DNA from: Latrodectus hesperus
Taxonomy: Eukaryota; Arthropoda; Arachnida; Araneae; Theridiidae
Assembly (NCBI GenBank): GCA_037975125.1
Contig: CM075857.1
Coordinates: 47,125,172 to 47,189,171 of the forward strand
Direction of reading: 5' to 3'
DNA length: 64,000 nt
Shown: piece by piece, positions 12,721 through 25,329 of the stretch
Layout of the letters: the number at the start of each line of letters is the position of its first letter
Numbering within the stretch: the stretch's first letter is position 1
The notes under the pieces: model-generated
What the model saw: only the letters and a program-made list of their open reading frames with translations
What the model was told of the DNA's origin: nothing
Databases searched by the model: none
Program-made: the position numbers and the translations under genes

Positions 12721-14083
12721 TAGATTATTTTCTTTTCTTCCATCATAAACACTTCATGATTAAGCCTTAAGCGAACTGATATTTAGTTTAATTTACTCGA
12801 TTATGTGTCAAATTCTAATGCTTTCAGTAACTAGAAGTATATGAAACCCACAGTAGCGTCCACCAAATCTGTTCAGATACAAACCAATTTCGTGCTGCCT
12901 TCTTGCATTTCGTTCTGATACTATCTTCTCAATGGTAGAAATAAGTGCAGGTTTAAACTGAGAAGTTGTAGTCTAATGATGCATTTTAAGTCAAAAGTGC
13001 AGTTATTTTCAGTAGTAATAACACTTGGTTCACCTGCCAGAGATAGTTATAGATTGATTAGACTTGCCAAAATATGTTGGCATTTGACCACTTTACAATT
13101 TAGCATTATCAATGAATAACTTCCTAGCTTCCTATGATTCTACAATATAATTCTGCTGCTAAATTGTACCTTAAAATCATTTTTCACACTTAGAATAGTG
13201 ATATTTTTTAAACATACAATTTTCTATGGATTAGCGAACTTCTAAATTGCTATCCTAAGCTCTAATGCATTTACAAAAATGTATAGCAATACCATTCTTA
13301 AGCATAATGTTATTTGATAAAACTTTGTAATAAATCCAATATATCCAAATCTAAAGAGCTTCAAGAACAAAGCATTTCCATTTGTGTGTGGCACAATTAA
13401 TTAAGCTATAATTACATGTAAAATTCTTAATATGTAACCTTAATTTTGTAGAAAAAATTCCTATTCTGTAAAAGTTTTATATAATGATGCACAAATAGAG
13501 CGATCAATTATCATGAGTATATCTCTTCTTTATCATTTCTTTCTACGAACTCTCTAATTGTTTTATGTTTTGATAAATTAAATATTTTTAACTACAGGAA
13601 CTGGATCAGATAAAACAGCAGCCATTAGAAAGAGCCTTAACAATAACTTTGAAAAGGATATCTGAATATTAATATTGTTCTCAAGTTAAGTGCCTCTCAG
13701 TAATGCAGTTGTAGAAATACTTTTTCAATTATTTTTTTAACGTAAATAAGGGTATAACCAAAGACAACGCAACATTGTTTCTAACAAATTCTAATTTGAG
13801 ATCATAACGACAAAGAAGTTTTCAGGAAACCTCCTTCTTTCAAAGATCCATACAAATATTAAGATTGCTAGTATCTTAAAGTCATCATTTAAAAACTGTT
13901 TTTCAAATCAAGACCATCCCATAAATTAAATCAAGACTTATTTCCTTTAAAAATATGAATAAAATTTTTGTGTTTTGAAAAAATTATATCTTAAAATAAA
14001 ATATATACTCCAATCAATAATAAAAATTAACTAGACATTAATATTAATACAAATTTTTTTCTCTTCGTAATTCTATTTTGAAA
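12721..14083. other. AT-rich stretch without recognisable features
   Basis: No supported gene, tandem array or transposon end was seen between the possible SINE and the Tc1-like element. Confidence 0.45.
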
Positions 14084-14085
14084 TA

Positions 14086-15607
14086 CACTGCTGGACAATT
14101 GCTGAGGAAGAATAACACTATCATCCATAGCACCCACAAAATGAAAGGAATCAAAATGTGGAAAATTAGAATAAGTGCGGGATATAGTAAGAAGAAGTAT
14201 GCGTATGCAAATTTTTTTCCCACATCTGCTCATCACGTGATAGCGTTCATAAGAGCTTTAAATGTTTTGACGCGTGTGGACAGTTGTTGTTTCAAGTCAA
14301 AGTTTTACAGGAAAGATTTAATAGACGAACTTGAAATTTTTGGCATGTCTTCCCGACATCACTTAGATGATTTTATGCGTGGCCGAATTATTGGAAAAAT
14401 CGAAGAAGGGCGAAAAATAACAGATGTTGCCAGGGAGTTCGACATCACTCACAGCGTTGTTTCACGGCTGTGGAAGTCATTTAAAACTACTGGAATATGT
14501 AGTAGGCGGCACGGGGGAGGTCGTGTTAGAAGTACGACGCCTGCAGAAGACAGATATATCGTCCTCAGCAAAAAGGAACAGGCGCACCACAGCTCAGCAG
14601 GTGGCAAATCAGTTTCTTGCTGCCTCAGGAAAACAGATCTCCCGAAAAACTGTTGCCAGACGTTTGAGGGGAGGAGGACTATACGCCCGCAGACCTGTTG
14701 TGTGTGTCCCACTGACCAGACAGCACCGTACTGCCCGTTTGCAACGGCGTCGTGAGCATCGCAATTGGACTGAACAGGACTGGGCATGCGTACTATTTTC
14801 AGATGAGAGTAGGTTCAGTCTGTCATCGGATTGTAGACGCCAACTGATCTGGTGCGAGAGTGGTACTGCTTATCGTCCAGAAAAATCCAGGAAAGGGACC
14901 GATATCCGACATGCAGTGTCATGGTGTGAGCCGGCATCATGATCAATGGCCGCACGCTCCTACATGTGGTTGCGAATGGGACTATGATGGGACAACGATA
15001 CATTAATGAAGTTCTATTTCCTCATGATCGTCTTTTCTGTGGTGCTGTCGGTGATAAATTTGTTTTTATGGACGACAATGCAACATGTCATCGAACACTC
15101 ACTGTTCAGGCTTGTCTAGACAGCGAGGGAATGGCCATCACGATCTCCAGATCTAAACCCCATTGAAAATGTGTGGGATGCTTTGGGAAAGCAAGTTGCT
15201 GGTCGAAACTATCCTCCGACAAACAAGAACACCCTCATCCATGCACTCCCAGAGGAATGGGATAAATTGCCTCAACAGCTGCTGGATAATGTTGTGCAAA
15301 GTATGATACGACGTGTGGAATGTTGCATCACACTCCACGGTGGACATATCCCGTACTGATACCTTTCTTTAAGGTGCCTGCTGACTTTTAGATGCATTGT
15401 TCCATTTTTCCGTATGCAGCATCAAATGAACATTTTTTTTCTTTCAGATGTTTCACAGCTTTTGTACTTTCCTGAATAAATAAATATTCTTTATTCTAAT
15501 GTCTGAACAGTATGGCAACTATATTTTATCCTACTAGGCCTTATGTCTCGCTTAATGTTATGCTACATTGCAATTTGTGATCCGTCCTTAGCAATTGTCC
15601 AGCAGTG
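14086..15607 (+). mobile_element. Tc1-like DNA transposon with intact termini (1,522 bp)
   Basis: Both ends carry matching TIRs. The left end starts CACTGCTGGACAATTGCT (14086-14103); the right end is its reverse complement (15590-15607). Similarity continues to about 28 bp with 3 mismatches. TA dinucleotides flank the element (14084-14085 and 15608-15609), as expected for Tc1/mariner insertion. The interior holds a single transposase pseudogene on the plus strand and no other gene. Intact ends with few coding lesions suggest a relatively recent insertion that can no longer supply its own transposase, although it could in principle be a substrate for a related enzyme. Confidence 0.95.
14345..15359 (+). 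pseudogene. Tc1-family transposase (DD34E type), broken by frameshifts and a stop
   Basis: Cut-and-paste transposase acting on the element's TIRs in the nucleus. The start chosen is ATG at 14345 (MSSRHHLDDFMRG), which begins the N-terminal paired-like helix-turn-helix (GKIEEGRKITDVAREFDITH). The frame shifts near 14570 in an A-run, continues as KRNRRTTAQQVANQF and reaches the first catalytic Asp in FSDESRFSLSS. It shifts back near 14900-14920, where a TGA at 14927-14929 replaces the Trp expected in VMVW. The second Asp is in FMDDNATCHRT. A third shift, apparently with a small deletion near 15132-15150, precedes SRSPDLNPIENVWD, which holds the catalytic Glu. The C-terminus ends GGHIPY at TGA 15357-15359. 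All three catalytic residues are visible, but no single frame joins them. It can be assigned to the Tc1 family with high confidence and is non-functional as it stands. Confidence 0.93.
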
Positions 15608-15712
15608 TATTATAACTATAGTATGTGATATAAAAGAAGTAGTATATGCTATATGTATAAGTATTTAGGATTGAAATTTTGGCATTTTAATATCTTATAA
15701 TAATTTAAACAT

Positions 15713-16063
15713 GTTGTTGTTACTTATGACACTTGGACAAGCCTAGCTCGTTAGCCAATGGCTGCGAAATTAAGTCAGAAGTGTGCGTTTTTCGCTTAAT
15801 CAGAGCACCACGAATTTGAAAGTACGACTTTGCTTTATGAATCCTCCGATAGATGACACCACCAGAGAATCAACTTTTTCAATTTTGACTTTGATTTGGA
15901 GAGGGGAATTTTCTCCAGACAATTACACCCATTTTAAATGTTCAACGAACTACTACAGAACTTTCAGTTTTACAGATTTAACGATTTTGTACTCTGTGGT
16001 TCTTTGACGGCATTGAGGTTCGAACCGGACGGAAGGCCGATACCCTAACCACTAGGTTACCAT
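15713..16063 (-). mobile_element. tRNA-headed SINE with (AAC)n tail
   Basis: On the minus strand the head reads TGGTAACCTAGTGGTTAGGG (A-box, from about 16063) followed by a B-box GGTTCGAACC (16026-16017). The spacing suits a tRNA-derived RNA polymerase III promoter. A body of about 270 bases follows and ends at 15720-15713 in an (AAC)n tail, seen as GTTGTTGT on the plus strand. The body without this head recurs at about 53981-54258 in the opposite orientation. It begins about 105 bases after the right end of the Tc1-like element. Confidence 0.8.
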
Positions 16064-19000
16064 TGTTATAACTTAAACATAATTAATCTTAATTTAAAAT
16101 TAGTATACCGTTAGATAAAAAATCTAATACTCACATTAAGACCTGGATTCATTATTTTAAAATTTCTAGTAAGATTGGCACACACATAATAAAAACTAAT
16201 AATATAAATGAATACTTTAAGGTCAATAATTTAACTATTATACTGTTAAATGGATCAGTTTTACGAAATTCACATAAATTTCGAAATATCTGTTCTACAA
16301 AATGATTATTCCTTAAATTACAAAAATGTCAATTTAAACTTATAAATTCTTAATAATTTCAATATTATTTTGTAAAAACTTTTAAACTAATGTTTATGAT
16401 TTTTTTAAAAAGATGATGAAAAGACAGAGGATAATTTTTGTTGCATCATAAGCTACTTATTATTGTGAAATTTCCCCGAATAATTCTAGAATGTATTTGA
16501 TTCCCAGAACAATATTAGAATATATTGAATATATATACAAATATTCTTTTAGTAAAAACTAATTGTGTGTTAAAACTAAGATGGATGGCAAATCTGTTCT
16601 TTTAATTTTCTTATGCAGTTTGGTAGATATACGTTTTCATTTTATTACGAAAATAAACACAGATTGTCAATTTTAATTTATATTTACCAATAACAACACT
16701 CATTACACATCGGGTAGGGTCAACAGTTAGCAAATATAATCCAGATAATTTGAATAATGATCCAAACAAATAGCATGGCTTAAAATGAACATATGAATAT
16801 TAATAACAAAATGAATTTTGCAATGATATTTGTTAATAACTCAAAAAATAATTATTATAAAAACTGCATTGTTTAGTCGCTAATGGAAATAGAGAGACAC
16901 TTTCAGACTATTAAAATGTAAACAACTATAATTTATAGTCGTTAGCTAAAACATTTTTGACTTATAAACATAGGAAATTTATTTAAGAGACCATTAATCA
17001 TTTATATTTTACAAAATGTAACAAATTACATAACATTACATGAGAGACTTGTTTTTTAATCCAAATTATAAATTTTTCAAAATTCATGAAATTTATTTTA
17101 TATGGCGTTTTTTATTTTAATTATAATAAATATAATTTAATATTTTAATATAAAAATATATAGGTTACAAAATTATTGCTATTCAAAGTTTTCTTTAAAT
17201 TTTTAATAATTTGCTGTAAAGGAGTAAAGTATTAAACAACATTGAAAGCAAATTATTTATGGTTATATTTAACCATATAACCATAAAAAGATTATAATAA
17301 AATATGATTTATTTGACTGATATTATTGAAAAATCGTAAAAATATTTTATTAAAACATGCATAAAAAACGTTGCACATGTTTAAGGTTTTGATTATGATT
17401 TCTTTTATGATTTGAGATCACCTTTTGTTACAATTGTTCTATAACGATTTTTTTCCTTTCTATAAATATTTTACATTGAAAATTAAAGCGTTGCATTAAT
17501 TTTAATTAATATTTTATTTTCGCTTAAGAACATACAGTTTTATGTTTAATTTTTTCAATGTCTCATTCTTCGAATCAATTTGATTTGTTAAAATATAATC
17601 TTGAATTCTTAATAACCTGTTTTAATGCCTACAAATAAAAATCATTTATAATTTATTTTTCACTTGACTTTTATAATTTATTTAATGTTCTAAATTAAAC
17701 GCTAAATGTTCTAAGCGTAATTTTACAAGCTGAATAAGTTAAAATTTAAAAAAACATATAGGAAGTTATATAAATTAATTTCACGCCACTTTTAAATAAT
17801 TCTAATATTATGTGAATACCTCTTTCAAATTAAAACCAAAAAGAGGTTAAATCTATGTATAAGTGGAAACTGCTTAAGGTAAAGAATTTATTTAATCAAA
17901 TGATTCTATTTTACAGAACAATTATGTTTTGAAATATGAGTTTATGCTTAAAATTTATTGAAGACATCATTTATAAATAAGTATCTGTTTCCCATGAGTA
18001 TTTCCACATTAGTTCCAGAGCTTACACTTTGGAAATATTCGGTTTTGATTTACTTTAAACCAAATATGTATCATGGCTAACTGTCGTCGTTAACATTAAT
18101 GTTGCTAACATTGAAAGATGCAATTTACAACAACGTTTCTTCCATCTTGTGAACAGTTTAGTTTCTCGTTTCATTGATGCGTCAAAGAATGTTGGGCAGA
18201 AGATTGAACTCTAGTAAGCAAATTTCCACTTCTGTTAATGAAATAAAGGAAAATAAAGTTATGTTTTACTCACCAAAATAATTATTCGAATATTCTTTAG
18301 TTATTTCATCAATTTCAGCTTCTTTTCTATTCGTTTCATTTGTTTGTTTTTCCTTATTTATTTTGAAAGTGCCAAACAAATAAAGGAAAAAAGAGTAAAA
18401 AAGTTATTTTTAAGTTTTTTTTCCTGGCTTTTGTAATAATCTACGCTAGAAATTATGTGAATTAAACTAATTACTTCAGTACAGTATAGAGTATACTTTT
18501 TCATAGCTTTTTAATGAATTATCAGGCTTACGAGCAAAAACTATTTTAATCTTTGTTTAAAAAATGACAAATTGTAATACGTTTGATTTGGCGTTTATTT
18601 CAAATTCTCTCCTTTCCCCTCTTTAATATTTCTTTATGTAACTTAAAAAATCATAAAAATTTAAATGTAAGTCAAATAACAATTTTAAATAATTTAGAAG
18701 AAAAAACAGTTTGAAATAAATTTACAGAAAAATATTTATATGGAGGAAAAAATTTTTGATATCTGTCAGGTCTGAATTTATTTTTTTATCTATTTCTCAG
18801 AGTTCAAAAACGTAAATATGGATTATAGATTGAAAAAACTTGCAAATTATTTTATTGCATTTGTGAAATAGCAATGCAGTAAGTTTTAAATAAATGTAAT
18901 TGTGAAAGTGAAACTTGCTAGAAAATGTTGTTTTATACATAATACATTAGTAAGGGAATCTTCAGATTACATTAGATGCTAAATAAGTTAAATTTCATAA

Positions 19001-21640
19001 AAAATCAAGTCATATATTTTGTTTTTTGATATTGCAACTTTCGCAAAATGTATTTTTTTTTCTAATAGCTTCTTAAATAATAATAATAATAAATGTTTTC
19101 TAATAGTTTCTAAATCTTTAACAGAGCTCACTTTTCAATTTACATACATATTTATTATTAAATGTATGTTTTAAATAAATATAGATTTAGAATTTAGTAC
19201 AATTAAAATGTTTTTTCATCATGTTATTCTGTATTGATTGAATTAAAAATTATAAAAGAAATCATTAAAACAAAATAATAATATAATTAACAATGTTACC
19301 TAAACGTGTAAGGGATAAATGTGAAAAATGATTATCAAAATAATGCTTTAATATAAATAAATTAAATGAAACTATATCATGAAAAAATAAATAATTCTTT
19401 TAGTCATTGAATGTAAAATCATACAATTTCTCTTCATACTAAAAATAATAACTCCCTCTCAAATTATAATCAAATAATAAAAGTAGTAAAAATTTCCAAA
19501 CTTTAAATTGCAAGCTGATATGTGAAATAAAATGAAAGATGGAAAAATTAACAGAAACATATGTCAGATAGATTAGTCAAATTGGCAGACCGTTTTTTGT
19601 TGTTTATAGAGAGAATCTTCAGATATACTGAAAATTTAAAATGTGTATAATTTCATATAACATCAATTATAGATAAAAAAAAACTAAAGAAAATCTTACT
19701 AAAAATATAGCAACTAAATCCTTTACAGAGAAAATTTCTGTTTTATGAAAAAGGAATTTTCGATCTCCAAATATTAAAATGTAGCTTTAATTATTACAAA
19801 ATGACCAATCGATATTACATGTAACGGATCTCTGTTATTTCTTTAACATTTTTTTAATATTTGTCAGTGTATATAAACAATTAGTCAATCCCAAAAGAAT
19901 AAGGAAGGCAAAATAAAAGCATTAATTTCAGAGATTCGATGGTAGGTGTATTTCGCAATCAATTTTAAATGACAACCCTAGTCATATTTTTTGGGAATAG
20001 ATACCATTTCTTAAACTTAAAGCTCACATTATTTAAGCGTAATTTGAGTATACAACTACAATCCCAAAATAACTTTAGTTCTGAAGTAAGCAATTTTCTT
20101 CAGATTATCACAATAAAAATCTTTTCCATTGGAAACACTAAATTAATTTACAAAAAGTTTGCTTTTGTTTAGGCATTAAATGCATATCGAATGAAACATT
20201 TACTGAAATATAGTGATAAAGCATTTGTTCTATAAGCATAAGTCTATCTCACTAAACTCTTATTTCCTCTAACAGTCTACGGAAATTACTTCTTCAAAGA
20301 AAGAGCGGATTCTAATAAAGAATTAGTTAAATCGATGCACTATTGGATTAAATGTGAATGGTACATTATAGAATGCCATAGAAGGGCCATTCTTTGTAAA
20401 GGTAGTTATTTGTTGCGGGAAATGATGAGGAATACCAGAAACCCATTTACTGAATACTAATCCCACTATAGAACACTTTCATTGAAGGGAAATTCCCTTC
20501 GTAGGGAATTGTTTCTTTGTGATAAGTATGCGAGAATAAATTGAAATACGTCATTGGGTAAAATTGAAAGGAGTTTATTTAGGGAACTACGAATGGTTGA
20601 GAGTACAATTGAGTATGTTCAAAAGATTTCTTTTGACAAATTTATAAGATTTAAGTGGATTTAATATATAAATCCAATCATACTTCCTCAGCTTTTTTCT
20701 GAATAAAAAATGTATATCTCCCAAATCTATTTTTTTACGATATTTAAATGAAATACATCTATAAGTTGACAGACACTAATTACGAAAGTCATAATTATCT
20801 TCAAATTTATAAGTCTTCATGATAAAAAAATATCAAGAGAACAATTTTATTCTAGATGTAGGGATTAGAAAGAAAAGAAAAATATATATTTCTTTGTGGG
20901 TATTTTCTTTCATGAGAATATTTGGGTTTAGAGTAATAAAAAAGATGCAGACATTGTGATGGAAAATATTTTATAAAGTAGCCTAAGTATACTGTTTTTC
21001 ACCGATTCGTGAACAAATGTGGAAGAAAAAATCCTTCATAAACATCGATCAAAATGATTGGATTTATGATTATTTTTTTAAACATTAGGTAGCTTTTATC
21101 AATTGAACATAACTTATGATTCATGTATAATATTCTAATTAATTTATAACAGTATCTTTAAAATTTTTTTATAAATGCCCACAAACTTTGATGTTTAAAA
21201 AAGTAAAATAATGAAACCCTTCCATTTTAATTTATTTTAAATTGTAATTATGTAGCATTAAATTATTATTTTAAGCAGTTTTGATACATTGCGTATTGAA
21301 AAAATTAAGTCCTTTACAAACGAAGTTTATTGAAAAATTCTAATTTTTTCTACTTTAATTAAAGTAATAAATTTGCAATAAGCGTAATATATCATACTGT
21401 AATTTGCTCCCCTCTTTTCTTCTTTGCCATATAAAATAATTTATTCTTAACAATATTTAATATTTCTTTGACGGTTGTCTAAGCTCCTTAAGTAATGAGA
21501 ACATATTAAAAAAGAATGAAAAATATTTTTTAAATGTCTGTAATAAGAATATTATTAAAGAATTGAAAAATATTTGAATGATTTCTTCTTATTCTTCTTA
21601 GTAATAGTTAACAAGAGCTAAGCAATTTAACAATTCATTC

Positions 21641-21662
21641 TAATAATAATAATAATAATAAT
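21641..21662. repeat. (TAA)n microsatellite
   Basis: Seven consecutive TAA units. Confidence 0.9.
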
Positions 21663-24360
21663 GCAAGAATTTATTAAGCATTATAAAGCGTTTATTGTAA
21701 TCAAAAGAAATTTACGTCCTGTGTAAATTCAAATATTTTATGTAATTAAAATGTTTATACTTTTTTTGTCAAGATAAATTGAAGGAAATGTAATAAATGA
21801 AAAAATAAAATATTTTTACGGACATTTTAAAAGATTACATTAAATAATAGGAATTTTAAAAAATGAGATGGAATTTTTAAAACTTTTCAAATTCTACATT
21901 ATGCACGCCTTTTACAACATATTGGCACAATTTTTATAAAATACCTATAGTACATTTCGTTTTTAATGCATCGTTTTATGTTTCTTAGTACTTTCTCACT
22001 AATTAATAACTAATAATAATATAACATTAATTAGCTTTGTTAAATAAAGAAATATGTATCAGAATTCATAAACATTTCATTAATATTTTGTGCCAAATAC
22101 AACTTTATTTTACTTGCAAATTAATGGTAATGAATTATCTAAATACTGTTTCATATATATCTTCTAATTTGTATGTATTTAATTCAGAAAAAAAATACAA
22201 TCTTTGCAATTGGAGAACTTTAATTATGCAAGATATTGATCATTTGAATTTTAACATTCAATTGAAAATGATTTCTAGATAATTAATCTTTAAGATTAAT
22301 GAGGAAATTATGTTAGCAAATATGCATGGTGAAAGTGTTCAATTTTGATTTTTAAAAATACACCAATCCTAACGCAAGAATATATAGCAACACACACACA
22401 CACTGTTTTCTCTTCCCAAGATATAATTTATTGTAAATTATCGCATTTCAATATTTTCGAATACAATAATGCTTTACACATTTTAATGGGACTATAATCA
22501 ATTGTTTTTGGCTCGTTAGGTTCTCGTCAAGATGCAGCAGCGCCTCATCACAAAAGAAAATTCTTCTCAATAAAATAACATTATTTCATTTTGCTAAACG
22601 AATTGCAATACGCCATTAGTAATATGTTAAATAATTTCCTTTATCAGCTGGTTTGAAATCTTAAGCGGAATATGCCAAATGATGATGGTTTTCAGCTGCT
22701 CTGCTATCCTTTCATCTGCAGAACACTTGAAACTCTATCATTAGGATACTCTTCCTCCTACCTTCTCATATATCATCTGCCGCTACCTACTAACTGAGAT
22801 ATTTGATGGATGTTCATTGCTTTGCTGTGCATGGTTCATTCATTCTGGGATCGTTCAAACCTATTTCTCTCCCCGCTTGCATTTTATTCTGAATGAATTT
22901 TTTTATCTCGAAAGTTTTGATATGATCTTCTAACTGTTGAATTATTAAAAATGTTGGTGATAGAGACATGATTTTTGGCAATAAGACTTGAACAAGAATT
23001 ATTTGAATAATAATGTTTCGAAATGAAAATTCTGTATTTTTGAGAAAAACTGATATTTGTTCTTCTTGTTAAAAAAAAAAAAAACGAGTCATAAAAGACA
23101 GGATTTTCATTTAAAAAATTATGTCAAAATAATATTCTTAACAATAACTTTTTTAAACGGCGTATATTTTTACAAAAATGTTAAACTACTTTTATAAAAA
23201 GAATAATGTAACGTTTTGACGTATGTGAATTTTGAACCACTCATATTTTTATTTATGAAATAATATATAACTTGTTGAATAGAATGAACAATTTAATAAT
23301 ATTAAACTTTTTAAACTTATTAATGTTTTTAAAAAATACTATTTGTTATTAAGAAATAGTATTTTTGTTTTGTGTCTACTTGAAATAAGTATTAACAAGA
23401 AATGTTTTAGGAACTATGCACGAAAGTTAAAAATATATTGATATAATTATTTTTTGTATTTATTTTGCAATATCTTCTTAATTGAGTTAGATAAAAACAA
23501 TTGATAACACGTATTTTGTTGTTATCTCACAATCGAGAAAACAATTCACTTATTTCCAGATATTAAATTAAGAATAAATTATAAATTAATATAGGTGAAT
23601 AAAATGTATACGAAAAACTATTATAATTTATTTTATGCTTTATGTTTATTAACAGCCATCATGATGTACTTGAAAAATTATTTCTATCATATTTCGTTAT
23701 TTGAAATAAATATGCATAAAAGGATACTGAATATCGATATATTTTAAATTAATCTACAAGATGTTTAATTTTTTAACTTACATTTGATTTACATTAATTT
23801 TACTGATAAAAATTCCTTTATTACTTCACGAGCTAGGTGCATAAACATATTACATCAAAAAAGATACAAAAAATAATGCAAAAATCGGAAAGGAACACTT
23901 AATGACTAATATGAAGAACTCAGTAATTAGATTTCAATTCCTAGATATAAACATGACAGCTACGTTATTGAAAACAGCTGTTACCGATGAGATCAATGTC
24001 AAGAGCAACCAATATGTAAGTGCTGGATTATAATTTATATATATTAAGTATAAAAAATAAATATTTCTCATAAATTAATGAATTAGTCACTAAACCTATA
24101 TAAATTTTGATACATCATGACTTAACCTCTTAAATATGGAGCAATATAGATACATCATTAATCAGTTTCAGAATCTCTATTATTTAATTTATTCTTTCAT
24201 AAAACTTATATTGATATCATTGATAGTCAAAATTGCGTTAATGACATTTGCTTATCAAATAATTAGTAAATTATTAAATGACTGATAGTTAATATTTCTT
24301 TGTAGTAAATTAACATAATTTTAGATTCACGGAAAAGTGTAAAATATTGTAAATAAATAA

Positions 24361-24440
24361 GTTATAAAAAAGTAATAATAAAAAAAATTATTGTTATAAA
24401 AAAGTTAATAATAGTTATAAAAAAGTTATAAAAAAGTAAG
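24361..24440. repeat. Imperfect GTTATAAAAAA tandem repeat
   Basis: GTTATAAAAAAG recurs four times in 80 bases with AATAATAA-type insertions, consistent with local slippage. Confidence 0.75.
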
Positions 24441-25041
24441 TATGTGATAAAAAATGTAAAATATTTTAAAAACACTTCATAAATACATGTAAATAGAATT
24501 TCTTATGATAATATTCTAGTATTAGCATTTTATCACAACTGAATTTCATCACAACTTTAATATTCTTTTGTTCAGATTTATTTTCCTTCAATGCCTTTAA
24601 AAGTTCTTGACCGTAACTGAAAACTAGACTCCATGTTTGTTAAATAAACGTTACTGTAAAAAATAAATGTAAATGATTAATGTGTTTTAAATTATTAAAT
24701 AAAACGAACCAATCAGGAGAAAAATAATTCGATCACTATATTTATTTAAAGGAAATGTAATAAAGCTTCATTTGAAATATTTTCATTCAAGAAAAGATGT
24801 CATTAAGAATATAAAAAATAGTATTCACTTTTTATTTTCAAATACAGATATATTGAAAGAATGTGAGAAAAAATCTTTTAAAATTTGTAAAAACATTTTA
24901 TTTGATATTTAAATGTATGCTACAATCATGCCACTATTAGGATGACATCCATCGCGTAGTAGGCCACCTGTAGAGTTAAGGTGCTGCAGAGCATAATATA
25001 CACTACAGAAATTACTTCTTAAAATAATAAAATCTAAATCA

Positions 25042-25327
25042 CGCCCAACTTGTCTAGTGGTCAGCGTGCCTGCCAGTCGGAAAGGAAGATCATGGGTTCG
25101 AATCCCTGTTCGTACATGGATGTACTTCCTCTTTTACCTATCTTGTCATTGTCCTTTCCTTGTATGAATAGGTTGTGAATGGGGTTGCCTACCCTATAAA
25201 CGGGTACATATGGCATGTGTGTACTGAGGAAGTCATACTCATCATCCAAAATATGATTCAGTTGGAAAAGTAGAGCAGAGCACACCTCATAATGTCAGTC
25301 TAGATGGCACAAGAAAACAACAACAAA
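25042..25327 (+). mobile_element. tRNA-derived SINE with (AAC)n tail
   Basis: The tRNA-like head has an A-box TGTCTAGTGGTCAGCGTGCC (25051-25070) and a perfect B-box GGTTCGAATCC (25095-25105), resembling an Asp/Glu-type tRNA. A body of about 200 bases follows, and the element ends in AAAACAACAACAAA. The tRNA part would not fold into a full cloverleaf with a paired acceptor stem that I can see, so it is a SINE and not a tRNA gene. The 74-codon minus-strand frame inside it (25061-25285) is incidental. The intact B-box suggests a fairly young copy. Confidence 0.85.
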
Positions 25328-25329
25328 TT

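Larger units (their letters stand above)
16064..25041. other. Long AT-rich stretch with minor simple repeats
   Basis: No gene is supported across about 9 kb. Small features are (AAT)n near 19078-19092, (TAA)n at 21641-21662, a short (AC)n near 22390, an imperfect GTTATAAAAAA tandem at 24361-24440 and a short palindrome ATGGTTATAT/ATATAACCAT near 17260. A GC-richer island at about 22490-22880 has no recognisable coding frame and could be an exon relic or regulatory sequence. Short ORFs at 19969-20172 and 22037-22282 have background composition. Confidence 0.45.

Noticed and set aside
14449..14787. 112-codon minus-strand frame
   Set aside because: It is the antisense shadow of the Tc1 transposase pseudogene.
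25040..25115. tRNA gene
   Set aside because: The A- and B-boxes are good, but no complete acceptor stem closes the structure and the sequence continues into a SINE body with an (AAC)n tail.
25061..25285. 74-codon minus-strand frame
   Set aside because: It lies entirely inside a tRNA-derived SINE.
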